Notes under the pieces: generated by a model
What the model was told of the DNA's origin: nothing
The model's input: only the letters and a program-made list of their open reading frames with translations
Database searches by the model: none
Part shown: positions 38,154 to 46,809 of the stretch, in pieces
How positions within the stretch are numbered: position 1 is the first letter of the stretch
Layout: each line of letters begins with the position of its first letter
Assembly (NCBI RefSeq): GCF_030813715.1
Contig: NZ_JAUSUZ010000001.1
Location: forward strand, 3,224,001-3,288,000
Origin: Catenuloplanes indicus
Lineage (GTDB): Bacteria > Actinomycetota > Actinomycetes > Mycobacteriales > Micromonosporaceae
DNA length: 64,000 nucleotides
Direction: 5' to 3'
Position numbers and translations under genes: made by a program

Positions 38154-39143
38154 ATGGGTGTGATCTCGCTGCCTGAGGTGCCGTACGGCGCTACCGCTCT
38201 GCGGCCGTCCTGGGCGGATCTTCCCGAGGAACTGCGCACCGCGATCGGCGCCCGGCTGGGCTCGCCGGTGACCTGGGCGACCACCGCCGGCGGCGGCTTC
38301 ACCCGGGGCTTCGCCGGCGTGCTGGACACCGTGTCCGGGCAGCGGTTCTTCGTGAAGGCGGCGTCGCTGGCGCACGAGCGGCACCTCGCGGACTGGCAGT
38401 ACCGGGAGGTCGCGATCACCGGAGCGCTGCCCGAGACGGTCCCGGCCGCGCGGCCCCGCTGGTCACTGACCGCCGCCGGCTGCTACGCGACCTGCCTGGA
38501 CGCGGTGGACGGCGCCGTACCCCGGCTGCCCTGGTCACCGGCCGAGCTGACCGCCGCGCTGGACGCCTGGGCCACGGCCGCGGCCGCGCTCGCCACACCA
38601 CCGGCCGAACTGCTCGCGATGGACCTGCCACCGCTGCCGCACCTGCTGCGCACCGAGCTGTCCTGGTGGACCGAGATCGCCGCAGGCCGGGAACCCACGC
38701 CCGTGCTGCCCCCGTTCGCGGCCGACCGGCTGGACGAGCTGGCCGCGCTGGAACGGCTGGCCCCGGACCACTGCGCCGGCGACGGCGTGATCCACGGTGA
38801 CCTGCGGCTGGACAACATCATGATCGACCGCACCGGCCGCGCGTGGATCTGCGACTGGACCTGGTGCTGCCGCGGCGCCCCGTTCTTCGACACCGCGACG
38901 CTGCTGGTCACCGCGCACGCCAGCGGACTGGACGCGAACCGGCTCTTCGCCGCCCACCCGACCGGCCGCGACGTGCCCGCCCAGGCACTGGACGCGGTGC
39001 TCGCCGCGCTCGCCGGTTACTGGCTGACCAGGGCCGAGTCCGGGCCGAGCAGCGCCTCACCGTATATTCGTGGGCACCAGCGGTGGAGCGGCGAGATGGC
39101 GCTGCACTGGCTGGCCACCCGACGAGGGTGGCCGGCTCCCTGA
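38154..39143 (+). CDS. APH-family phosphotransferase
   Basis: A 329-aa protein kinase-fold small-molecule phosphotransferase. HGDLRLDN (Brenner motif) and ICDWTW (metal-binding Asp) are intact, along with the glycine-rich TTAGGGFTRGF near the start. Acceptors in this superfamily range from aminoglycosides to homoserine and choline; the acceptor here is unknown and resistance should not be assumed. It lies alone between lepA and rpsT. Confidence 0.9.
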   Translation: MGVISLPEVPYGATALRPSWADLPEELRTAIGARLGSPVTWATTAGGGFTRGFAGVLDTVSGQRFFVKAASLAHERHLADWQYREVAITGALPETVPAARPRWSLTAAGCYATCLDAVDGAVPRLPWSPAELTAALDAWATAAAALATPPAELLAMDLPPLPHLLRTELSWWTEIAAGREPTPVLPPFAADRLDELAALERLAPDHCAGDGVIHGDLRLDNIMIDRTGRAWICDWTWCCRGAPFFDTATLLVTAHASGLDANRLFAAHPTGRDVPAQALDAVLAALAGYWLTRAESGPSSASPYIRGHQRWSGEMALHWLATRRGWPAP

Positions 39144-39286
39144 TCAGACGGCCGTTTTGGCCGGCGACGTACAGGGCTGGTACTCTGGTCTTTCGCGTGC
39201 TGCGGCACCATGTTGCCTGCGCTCGCACCAGCTTGAAACACCTTTCATCGTCAGTAATCGCAATTTCGTAAGGACGTGGCTGTCGC

Positions 39287-39559
39287 GTGGCGAACATCAA
39301 GTCCCAGATCAAGCGCAACCGGCAGAACGAGAAGCGCCGGCTGCGGAACAAGTCGGTCAAGTCGTCGCTGAAGACGGCCATCCGCAAGTTCCACACCGCT
39401 GCTGAGGCCGGCGACTCCGCCGCCGCGACCACGCTCCTGCGGGACGCCAGCAAGCAGCTCGACCAGGCCGTGAGCAAGGGCGTGATCCACAAGAACCAGG
39501 CCGCGAACCGCAAGTCGGCCATCGCGAAGCGCCTGCACTCGCTCTCCAGCGCCGCCTGA
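39287..39559 (+). CDS. rpsT: 30S ribosomal protein S20
   Basis: A 90-aa ribosomal protein, lysine/arginine-rich and wholly helical ([20 protein letters not shown], given as the first helix). It starts with GTG at 39287. AAGGA lies 14 bases upstream, an unusually long spacing, so initiation may be non-standard or leaderless. lepA lies nearby on the other strand, as in other actinomycetes. Confidence 0.98.
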   Translation: MANIKSQIKRNRQNEKRRLRNKSVKSSLKTAIRKFHTAAEAGDSAAATTLLRDASKQLDQAVSKGVIHKNQAANRKSAIAKRLHSLSSAA

Positions 39560-39573
39560 TTCACCGCACGTCG

Positions 39574-39630
39574 CGTACGGGTATCGCGCCGGCCTCCGCA
39601 CGAGGCCGCGCGGTGCCCGTACGTGCGTTT
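39574..39630 (+). terminator. Long hairpin terminator after rpsT
   Basis: CGTACGGG (39574-39581) pairs with CCCGTACG (39616-39623), with an inner stem GGCCT/AGGCC (39591-39595 with 39603-39607); the hairpin ends in TTT at 39628-39630. Confidence 0.75.
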
Positions 39631-39641
39631 GACCCCCCATC

Positions 39642-40166
39642 ATGATCACAACGCCGCTGGATCTGGCCTCCGCCGCGGACCTCGCCGCCGACATCATGTC
39701 GGCCGCGTTCGGCCTCACGCCCGCCGAGGAACTCCAGCGCCGCGACATCTTCGCCGAACACGCCCGCCACCCCGGCCTGATCGCCCGCGGCGCGTTCGAC
39801 GGCTCTCGCCTGGTCGGCTTCTGCTACGGCTTTCCCGCCGGCGACCGCAGCTGGTGGGAACGCCAGGTTCACCCCCGCCTCGCCGCCGTCGGCGCCGCCT
39901 CCTGGCTCGCCTCCGACACGCTCGAACTCACCGAACTGCACGTCCACCCGGACCACCAGGGCCACGGCCTCGGCCGCACCCTGATAACCGAGGTCTGCGA
40001 CGCCAGCCCGGCCACCCGCGTGCTGCTCAGTGTCCGCGTCCAGAGCACCGCCGCCCGCCACCTCTACAGCACGCTCGGCTTCACCGAGCTCACCACGCCC
40101 TTCCTCTTCGGCGGCGTACCACCCCACTACCTCCTGATGGGTGCCCCCCAGCCGTTGCGCCGCTGA
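39642..40166 (+). CDS. GNAT family N-acetyltransferase
   Basis: A 174-aa GNAT enzyme. The acetyl-CoA loop is HPDHQGHGLGRTLI (about 105-118), and the later RHLYSTLGF is the family's C-terminal block. The ATG at 39642 has no ribosome-binding site (C-rich leader), which suggests a leaderless transcript. The acceptor is unknown. Confidence 0.88.
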   Translation: MITTPLDLASAADLAADIMSAAFGLTPAEELQRRDIFAEHARHPGLIARGAFDGSRLVGFCYGFPAGDRSWWERQVHPRLAAVGAASWLASDTLELTELHVHPDHQGHGLGRTLITEVCDASPATRVLLSVRVQSTAARHLYSTLGFTELTTPFLFGGVPPHYLLMGAPQPLRR

Positions 40167-40517
40167 CCGGCCCACCCGGCCCACACCATTGGCCACCCGG
40201 CCACCCACCGCGCCACCAGCCCTGCCGCGCCACTTTCCGCACATCAGGCCCCCGCCGCGCCAGGCTCCCCGCGGGTCCCGACCCACCGCCTCGCCGAACC
40301 GGACGTGCGCGGCGCCCGGCCGCGCCGAGCGGGCTACGGATCACCGTCGTCCCGGCACCCTCGACATCGTCCCGGCACCCTCGACATCGTCCCGGCACCC
40401 TCGACATCGTCCCGGCACCCTCGACATCGTCGGCAACAGGCGGAGCCCGTCGCCCTGGCCCGGTTTCGTCCGATAAAGGTGGTTGGGTACCTCGCCGGAA
40501 GAGGTCGCGGTTCTCGG
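40167..40517. other. Non-coding region (351 bp) with a 20-bp tandem repeat array
   Basis: No gene with credible codon use is seen between the GNAT gene and the end of the convergent 671-aa gene. The repeat array at 40351-40430 is its one clear structure; 40167-40350 is proline-codon-rich, C-heavy sequence, and 40431-40517 shows nothing recognisable. Confidence 0.6.
40351..40430. repeat. Four perfect tandem copies of a 20-bp unit
   Basis: The unit CCCGGCACCCTCGACATCGT occurs at 40351, 40371, 40391 and 40411 with no mismatch. There are no spacers, so it is not a CRISPR array. It lies in the intergenic region downstream of two convergent genes. Confidence 0.97.
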
Positions 40518-42533
40518 CTACTCGTAGCGGTGGTCGGCCGAGCGGCGGGCGCGCTGTTGCGGCGTGTCCGCGTGACGTCCCCGGTCGGAACGCTGGTCGA
40601 TCCGCAGGTCACCGCCGAGCGAGCCGTTTCCGCCGGCCATCCGCCGGCCGTGACCAGCCGCGGGCGGAGGCTGTCGATCGGCGCCTCCCGGGAGCTGGCG
40701 CTGACCGGCGTCTCCGGGGCCCTGACGATCCCCGGGCTCGCCGGAACGTTGCGAGAACCGATCGGGGAAGTGATGCGTGCCGCCGTCTGCGGAACGCCGG
40801 GCGGACGGCGCACCGCCGGCCCTCGACCCGCCACCACCGGGTTGCACCGGCCCGCCGAACGGTAACCGGTACGACTCGTTCGACCGTCGGCCGCTCGGCA
40901 CGCCGGAACGCCGGCCGAGGTTCGCGGGCTCGTCCCCGCCGTCCGCCCGCCGCGCCACGTCTCCCTGCCGGTGCGACCTGTTCTGCCGGTGCGTCTCGCG
41001 ATGCCGGTGCGACTCGGCCTGCCAGTCCGGCTCGTTCTGCCGCACCTGATGTCCCTGCCGACCCGGCTCGCCATACCGGTCCGGCTCACTGTGCCGGTCC
41101 CGCTCACTGTGCCGGTCCTGCTCACCGCGCCGGTCGCGATCACCAAGCGGATCCCACTCACCACGCCGATCGTGGTCACCAAGCCGGTCGCGGTCACCAA
41201 GCCGGTCGCGGTCACCAAGCCGGTCCGGCTCGCCACACCGAATCGAATTGCCAGGCACGCTCTGGCCCAGCCAGTCCAGCTCCGCCCGCCGATCCGCATC
41301 ATCCGGGCGGACCTGGCCCCGCCGGGCATCGCCGCCGTACCGATACGAGTCGCCCGGCCCGCCGCGCTCCTGATACCCGGACGGCTCGCCTCGCCGGCTG
41401 CTCTGCCGGATCGGATTGGCCTGCCAGTCGGTGCCGGACGACCGATCCGAGCCGGCGTACCCGGTGCCGGCCGGCGTATCGGCACACCGCTCACCACGGC
41501 CCGCCACGGAGTCCCCCGCCCAGGAGCGGCCGGCTCCCAAGCCGGCTGCGGAGCCTGCCGCCCACAGATCATCCGTGCGGGATCCGCCGGCTTCGGGGTG
41601 GGCGGCGTCGAGTTCACCGGGTGCGGCATCCGCCGCCCACCGCCGGCCGCTTCCGAAACCGCCGCTCTCGGCCGTTCCGTGCCCGGCCACCGCGCCGGCG
41701 ATTTCGTCGTGATCGTTGCGGTTCCCGTAAACGGTTCCCGGCCGGCTCGCCCCGGACACCGGCGTCGCGTCGTCGGCGGCCGGCCGCGCGTCGGCCTTCT
41801 GCCCGGCGAACCGGGGTCCGGCCGCGCCGCGAGCGCCCACACCACCCGTCGTCCGGGTGCGCGGCGCGGCATCGCTCCGCACACCGGACAAGCCATGGGC
41901 ACCGGCGGCGCCCCGAACATCGGCCGCACCCCGCGCGACGGCGATGCCGTAGATCTCGCGATCGTCGTGCGCGGCGGCCATCCCCGCAGTCACCGCCGGA
42001 CGCGCCGCCGAAAAGGCGCCGGTCACCGGACGATCGCCCGCGGTAGCGCCGGATGCTTCCGCCGGGTGCCAGCCGGCCGCGGACCGGGCAGTGGACGAGG
42101 GTGCTCCCGCCGAGAACGCGGCAGCAGACGGGAGCTGGTCGCCGGCCTCGGGCAACGACTGGCCGGCTGAGATTCCGGCGGCGGACAACGAACGGCCGGC
42201 CGAGGAACCAGCGGCGGACGGGTGCTGGGCCGGGGCTGTTGCGGTGGCGGTGCGGCGGCGTTCGGCGAGGGTGCGGCGGACGGTGGCACCGGCGGAGGTG
42301 CGGGACGGGTTTCGGGCGGACCGGGAGCCGACCGCGGCGACGACGTCGTTGAGCTTGACCATGACGGCGACCGACGCGGGCAGGACCAGGACGCCCCACC
42401 AAGTGACCAGCTCGGCCAGGGCGAGCAGGATGCCGAGGCCGAGCGCGCCCTCGAAGTACACGAAGCAGAGCAGGCCGCCGGGGGTGACGTGCCGGAGGCG
42501 GAGGATCCGGGCGTAGAGCGGGCGAGCCGTCAT
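40518..42533 (-). CDS. Membrane protein with very long low-complexity hydrophilic tail (holA operon)
   Basis: A predicted 671-aa protein of no known family. Residues 1-75 hold two hydrophobic helices (LLCFVYFEGALGLGILLALA, WWGVLVLPASVAVMV), then a short basic segment, after which about 580 residues are low-complexity: Ala/Ser/Gly-rich to residue ~330, then Arg/Asp/Gln/His-rich with DRLGDRDRLGD-type hexad repeats. The ATG overlaps the holA stop by four bases. Third-position G/C is lower in the tail than in neighbours, so the tail could be fast-evolving or partly shifted out of frame. Only the N-terminal part is firmly supported. Confidence 0.6.
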   Translation of the reverse strand: MTARPLYARILRLRHVTPGGLLCFVYFEGALGLGILLALAELVTWWGVLVLPASVAVMVKLNDVVAAVGSRSARNPSRTSAGATVRRTLAERRRTATATAPAQHPSAAGSSAGRSLSAAGISAGQSLPEAGDQLPSAAAFSAGAPSSTARSAAGWHPAEASGATAGDRPVTGAFSAARPAVTAGMAAAHDDREIYGIAVARGAADVRGAAGAHGLSGVRSDAAPRTRTTGGVGARGAAGPRFAGQKADARPAADDATPVSGASRPGTVYGNRNDHDEIAGAVAGHGTAESGGFGSGRRWAADAAPGELDAAHPEAGGSRTDDLWAAGSAAGLGAGRSWAGDSVAGRGERCADTPAGTGYAGSDRSSGTDWQANPIRQSSRRGEPSGYQERGGPGDSYRYGGDARRGQVRPDDADRRAELDWLGQSVPGNSIRCGEPDRLGDRDRLGDRDRLGDHDRRGEWDPLGDRDRRGEQDRHSERDRHSEPDRYGEPGRQGHQVRQNEPDWQAESHRHRETHRQNRSHRQGDVARRADGGDEPANLGRRSGVPSGRRSNESYRLPFGGPVQPGGGGSRAGGAPSARRSADGGTHHFPDRFSQRSGEPGDRQGPGDAGQRQLPGGADRQPPPAAGHGRRMAGGNGSLGGDLRIDQRSDRGRHADTPQQRARRSADHRYE
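41137..41228 (-). repeat. 18-bp tandem repeats within the low-complexity gene
   Basis: GTCACCAAGCCGGTCGCG occurs at 41175 and 41193, with degenerate copies before (from about 41137) and after (41211-41226). On the coding strand these encode the Asp-Arg-Leu-Gly-Asp-Arg hexads. Confidence 0.85.
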
Positions 42534-43570
42534 CGGCCGCCACCACGGCGTGCGGTCGCCACCGCGACCACGGCCCGTTCGAGCGCGTAGCCGCGGTCCT
42601 CGGCGCCGCCCTTGACGGCCGCGTTGCAGTCCGCGGCCGCGCGCATGGCGTCGACCAGGCCCTCTGGACTCCAGCCGCGGGACTGCTTCTGGGCGCGCTC
42701 GATCTTCCAGGCGGGCATGCCGAGGCTACTGGCCAGCTGGTACGCGTTGCCCCGGCCGGCGCCGGCGACGCGTGCGACGGTGCGCACGCCGTCCGCCAGC
42801 GCGTCCGCTATCGGCACCGGGTCCACGCCGACGTGCAACGCCCAGCGCAGCGCCTCCAGCGCGCCGGGCACGTCGCCGACGATCGCGGCGTCCGCGACCG
42901 TGAAGCCGCTGACCTCGGCGCGGCCCTTGTAGTAGCGGGCGACCGTCTCCGCGGTGATCCGGCCGTCGGTGTCCGCCATCAGCTGCGAGCAGGCCGCGGC
43001 GAGCTCGCGCAGATCGTTGCCGACCGCGTCGAGCAGGACGGTGGCCGCGTCCTCGCCGCACGAACCGCCGAGCCGGCGGATCTCGTCGCGGACGAACGCG
43101 ACGCGCTCCCGGGCACCCTTCATCTTGGGCACGGCGACGACCGTGGCACCGGCCGACTTGAGCCCGTCCGCCAGCGCCTTGCCCTTGGCACCGCCGAGGT
43201 GGCCGACGATCAGGTTGACCTCGGGGTCCGGGTCCTTCGCGTACGCCAGCAGTGTGGTGATCATGTCTTTGCGCGCGTCCTGCCCGGAGCGGAGCACGAG
43301 CACGCGCCGGCCACCGAACAGCGACGGGCTGAGCATCTCCGCGACCTCGCCCGGCACCAGCGCGCCGCCCTCGTACTCCCGCACGTCGGCCCCGGGGTCC
43401 ACGGCCCGCGCGGCCTGGACGGCCGCCGCGATCGCGCGGGCCGACAGGAGCTCCTCGTCACCCAGGACGAGCGTCAACGCAGGGGGGTTCGCGGCAGTCA
43501 CGCCGGACATCGTCGCACGCGGGCCACGGGTGACGCCCCCGGTCACACGAACGGGGTCCGCGCCGCTCAC
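42530..43570 (-). CDS. holA: DNA polymerase III subunit delta
   Basis: A 346-aa clamp-loader subunit. LTLVLGDEELLSARAI near residue 33 is the usual start of the conserved part, and PAWKIERAQKQSRGWSPEGL near residue 292 the C-terminal helical block. The GTG at 43570 has AGGGG six bases upstream and overlaps the comEC stop by four bases; a shorter form from ATG 43510 is possible, and the first 20 residues are not conserved in the family. comEA-comEC-holA is a common actinomycete order. Confidence 0.95.
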   Translation of the reverse strand: MSGADPVRVTGGVTRGPRATMSGVTAANPPALTLVLGDEELLSARAIAAAVQAARAVDPGADVREYEGGALVPGEVAEMLSPSLFGGRRVLVLRSGQDARKDMITTLLAYAKDPDPEVNLIVGHLGGAKGKALADGLKSAGATVVAVPKMKGARERVAFVRDEIRRLGGSCGEDAATVLLDAVGNDLRELAAACSQLMADTDGRITAETVARYYKGRAEVSGFTVADAAIVGDVPGALEALRWALHVGVDPVPIADALADGVRTVARVAGAGRGNAYQLASSLGMPAWKIERAQKQSRGWSPEGLVDAMRAAADCNAAVKGGAEDRGYALERAVVAVATARRGGGR

Positions 43571-45981
43571 GGCACACCCCTGACCACGACCGCGAGCCCG
43601 TCGCGGGTGCGGACCGCGGCGAGGTCACCCTGCTCGTCGGTACGCAGCACGCGCGCGCCGTCGCGGCTGAGCCGGGCCAGCAGCGGCAGGTTGGGATGCC
43701 CGTATTCGTTGTCCGTGCCGACCGAGACCAGCACCACGGCCGGGTCGACCGCGGCCAGGAACTCCGGGCTCTGGAACGCCGAGCCGTGGTGTGCAAGTTT
43801 GAGAACGTCAGTCCGCACCGCCGCCGAGGCCCGGAGCAGCGCGTCCTGTTCCTCGTTCTCCGCGTCGCCCATCAGCAGGATCCGCACCCCGGCCACGGTT
43901 GCGCGCAGGACCAGCGAGTTGTTGTTCGGGTCCGACCGGGTGCCGCGCAACTCTGCCGGCGGCCCGATCACCTCGACCGTCACGTCGCGGGCGGACCAGT
44001 GCCACCCGGCGGTCGCGGCGAACACCGGCGTGCCGTGCCGGGCCGCCTCCGCGTGCACCAGCTCATGCCCGGCCGCCGGCTCCGGCCAGGCCGTGGTGAC
44101 CACCGCGTCAACGCGGCGACCGCGGAACACACCGGCGACGCCGCCGACGTGGTCCTGGTGGAAGTGGCTGACCGCGAACATCGGTACGCGGTGGATGCCC
44201 AGGTCACGCAGGCACCGGTCGACCGGCGCGGTATCCGGCCCGGCGTCGATCACCACGGCCTGCCCGCCGCCCAGCGGGAGCACGGTCGCGTCGCCCTGCC
44301 CGACCGCGCACCCGGCGACCACCCAGCCGGCGGGCGGCCAGCCGGACGCGATCAGGCGCACCGGTAGCGCGCCGAGGACCACGGCCGCGGTGACGGCGGC
44401 GACCACCCGGCGCACCGGCGGGCGGCGGAACGCGAGCAGCAGCACGATCGTGAGCGCGGCCAGCAGCAGACCACCGCCGGCGCCGGCCGGCCATGGGACG
44501 GTTCCGGACGGCACCCGCGCGCCGATCCGCGCGACCAGCACCAGCCAGCGCGCCGGCCAGCCACCGGCCCACGCGGTCAGCTCGGCCGCGTCCGGCCAGA
44601 GCGGCGAGACGACCGCGGTGATCACGCCGAGCACAGTGGCCGGTGCGACCGCGGGCGCGGCGAGCAGGTTGGCCGGGACCGCGACCAGGCTGACCGAGCC
44701 GGACAGCCCGGCGATCACCGGGCCGCAGGCAACCTGTGCGGCGGCCGGCACCGCCAGCGCCTCGGCCAGCCCCGCCGGTACGCCCGCGCGGCGCAGCCCG
44801 TCCCGCCATCGGCCGGCGAAGACCAGCAGCCCGCCGGTGGCCAGCACGGACAGCGCGAACCCGGCGTCACCGGCCAGCTCCGGGTCCGCGACCACCAGCA
44901 CCACGACCGTGGTGGCGAGCGCCGGGACCGCGCTGCGCGGCCGCGACGTAGCCAGCGCGATCAGCGCGATCGCGCCCATCACACCGGCCCGGACCACGCT
45001 CGGCGACGGCCGGGCCAGGATCACGAAGCCCATCAGCGCCCCCGCGGCCAGCGCGACGGAGAGTCCCGGCCCGGCCCGGACCCGGCGGAGCGCGAACAGG
45101 ACGCACCCGATGACGATCGCGATGTTCGCACCGCTGACCGCGCACAGGTGGGTCATGCCGGTGGTCCGGAAGTCCTCCTCCACGGCCGGGTCGAGCCGGC
45201 TGGTGTCGCCGACGACCAGCCCCGGCAGTAAGCCGCCGGGCTCGGCCGGCAGCGTCGCGCAGGCGCGCTGGAGCCCGGCGCGGAGCGTGCCGGCCGCGCG
45301 CTGCGCCCAGGACGCGGTGCCGCGCGGCTGCGGCGCGGAGTCGACGGCGAGCACGGCCGCGGTGAGGTCGCCGCCGCGCGCGGGCATCAGCCGGCCCTCG
45401 GCCTCGACGCGCTGACCGGGCAGCAGCCCGCGCCAGCCGTCGCCGGTGCCGAGCACCAGCACGCGCACGTCGACGCGGTGGCCGGACGCCGCGCCCGCCG
45501 CCGCGATCCAGGTGAGCCGGGCCGGCACCAGCCAGGTCGGTGCCCGGCCGGTCGCTGCGGAGAGGGGTCGCGGGTCGTCGCGAACGGTCAGCCGCGCGAC
45601 CACCGCGGCCCGCTCCCGGGTCAGCCCGGCGAGCGGCTCCGCCTCCCGCACCGCCACGCGCGCCGCGGTCACGACCGCCCCGCACGCCACCCCGAGCAAC
45701 ACCCCCGCGACAACCCACCGCGCGCCGCCGGACCTCCCGACCCCGCAACCCCGCCCGGCGCCGCCGAACCGGCCGAGCGCACCGAACCGGCCGGTGCCGC
45801 GGAACGGCCCAGCGGACGGCCGGGAGCCGAGAGCACACATCAGCGCGGTCAGCAGCACAGCGACGCCGGCGATCAGCAGGGACAGCCGCACGCTCAGATG
45901 CAGCGCGGCCAGCCCGGTCAGCCACGTCCCGGCCGCCACACCGGCCAGCCGCAGGTCGAGCGCGCCGTCATGGGTGGTCAT
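43567..45981 (-). CDS. comEC: ComEC/Rec2 family DNA uptake channel
   Basis: An 804-aa membrane protein: about ten hydrophobic helices with the Competence domain in the middle (TTGMTHLCAVSGANIAIVIG), then a metallo-beta-lactamase-like domain (SHFHQDHVGGVAGVF near residue 605) that in ComEC proteins may degrade the non-transported strand. Together with ComEA it would move single-stranded DNA across the membrane. Natural transformation has seldom been shown in this group. Start ATG overlaps the comEA stop by four bases. Confidence 0.94.
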   Translation of the reverse strand: MTTHDGALDLRLAGVAAGTWLTGLAALHLSVRLSLLIAGVAVLLTALMCALGSRPSAGPFRGTGRFGALGRFGGAGRGCGVGRSGGARWVVAGVLLGVACGAVVTAARVAVREAEPLAGLTRERAAVVARLTVRDDPRPLSAATGRAPTWLVPARLTWIAAAGAASGHRVDVRVLVLGTGDGWRGLLPGQRVEAEGRLMPARGGDLTAAVLAVDSAPQPRGTASWAQRAAGTLRAGLQRACATLPAEPGGLLPGLVVGDTSRLDPAVEEDFRTTGMTHLCAVSGANIAIVIGCVLFALRRVRAGPGLSVALAAGALMGFVILARPSPSVVRAGVMGAIALIALATSRPRSAVPALATTVVVLVVADPELAGDAGFALSVLATGGLLVFAGRWRDGLRRAGVPAGLAEALAVPAAAQVACGPVIAGLSGSVSLVAVPANLLAAPAVAPATVLGVITAVVSPLWPDAAELTAWAGGWPARWLVLVARIGARVPSGTVPWPAGAGGGLLLAALTIVLLLAFRRPPVRRVVAAVTAAVVLGALPVRLIASGWPPAGWVVAGCAVGQGDATVLPLGGGQAVVIDAGPDTAPVDRCLRDLGIHRVPMFAVSHFHQDHVGGVAGVFRGRRVDAVVTTAWPEPAAGHELVHAEAARHGTPVFAATAGWHWSARDVTVEVIGPPAELRGTRSDPNNNSLVLRATVAGVRILLMGDAENEEQDALLRASAAVRTDVLKLAHHGSAFQSPEFLAAVDPAVVLVSVGTDNEYGHPNLPLLARLSRDGARVLRTDEQGDLAAVRTRDGLAVVVRGVP

Positions 45982-46634
45982 AGCGTGACCAGATCCTTCA
46001 GCTGCTCATAGCGGCTGTCCCCGATGCCCTCGACCTCGCGCAGGTCGCTCACCGCCCGGAACCCGCCGATCCGGTCCCGGTGTTCGAGGATGCGCTGTGC
46101 CAGCACCGGCCCCACGCCCGGCAACCCGTCCAGATCGGCCAGCGTCGCGGTGTTCAGATTGACCAGCCCGCCGGCCGCGCCGGGCGCGGGTGGCACCACA
46201 CCCGGCGCGGCCGGCGGGACGCTCGCCCCGATCACGATCAGCTCACCGTCCGTGACTTTCCGGGCCAGGTTGAGCAGCGCGGTATCGACGCCGGGCAGCG
46301 CGCCGCCCGCGGCCGCGAGCGCGTCCGCCACCCGCGCGCCGGGCGGCAGCCGCACCATTCCCGGCGACCGGACCTTGCCCGCGACCGCCACCACGACCTC
46401 GCCCGCCGGGGAGGCCGAGCCGCCGGGCGCGTCCGCGGAGACCGCGGGTGCAGGTGCGGCGATCACCTCCGCCTGCGGGCGTGCACGCCAGGCGACCACG
46501 GCCGCGCCCACCGCCACGACCAGCACCACGACCGCGATGACCCGCACACCGCGAGCGCCCGGGTCCCACCGGCCGAAGCGCGTGCCCGGCCCGAACGGGT
46601 CGCCGCCCCGCGCTGCCTCTTCGTCGTCGTCCAC
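45978..46634 (-). CDS. comEA: ComEA-like helix-hairpin-helix DNA-binding protein
   Basis: A 218-aa protein with one membrane helix (about 30-48), an SLBB domain (about 75-145, VVAVAGKVRSPGMVRLPPG) and a C-terminal helix-hairpin-helix pair (VNLNTATLADLDGLPGVG, then FRAVSDLREVEGIG). It binds incoming DNA for ComEC. GTG 46634 is preferred because the codons upstream to an ATG at 46679 (ATA, AAA, AAA in an AT-rich stretch) are unlike this genome's coding sequence; 46679 remains possible. Confidence 0.88.
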   Translation of the reverse strand: MDDDEEAARGGDPFGPGTRFGRWDPGARGVRVIAVVVLVVAVGAAVVAWRARPQAEVIAAPAPAVSADAPGGSASPAGEVVVAVAGKVRSPGMVRLPPGARVADALAAAGGALPGVDTALLNLARKVTDGELIVIGASVPPAAPGVVPPAPGAAGGLVNLNTATLADLDGLPGVGPVLAQRILEHRDRIGGFRAVSDLREVEGIGDSRYEQLKDLVTL

Positions 46635-46809
46635 GCGGGCACCGTACGACCGGAAGAAGCGTTTGATTTTTATGATCATCGATTTTGTGGAGAGCGATTC
46701 CGCCTGTGGACGCCCCCCGAACGGTGGACTCTTGCTGCTACCATCCCGGCCCGGCCGGTGATCACGAGACGTGACCGCCGAGGATCTGACGAGACCGAGG
46801 TGAACCCAG

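Noticed and set aside
38154-39143. Aminoglycoside resistance kinase
   Set aside because: The APH fold is shared by many small-molecule kinases and nothing identifies the acceptor.
40351-40430. CRISPR array
   Set aside because: Units are directly adjacent without spacers and no cas genes are present.
39623-42046. An 807-codon plus-strand frame running from the GNAT gene through the 20-bp repeats into the low-complexity gene
   Set aside because: It is out of frame with the GNAT gene and encodes Arg/Pro/His-rich sequence without a domain; the coupled minus-strand frame after holA is the better candidate.
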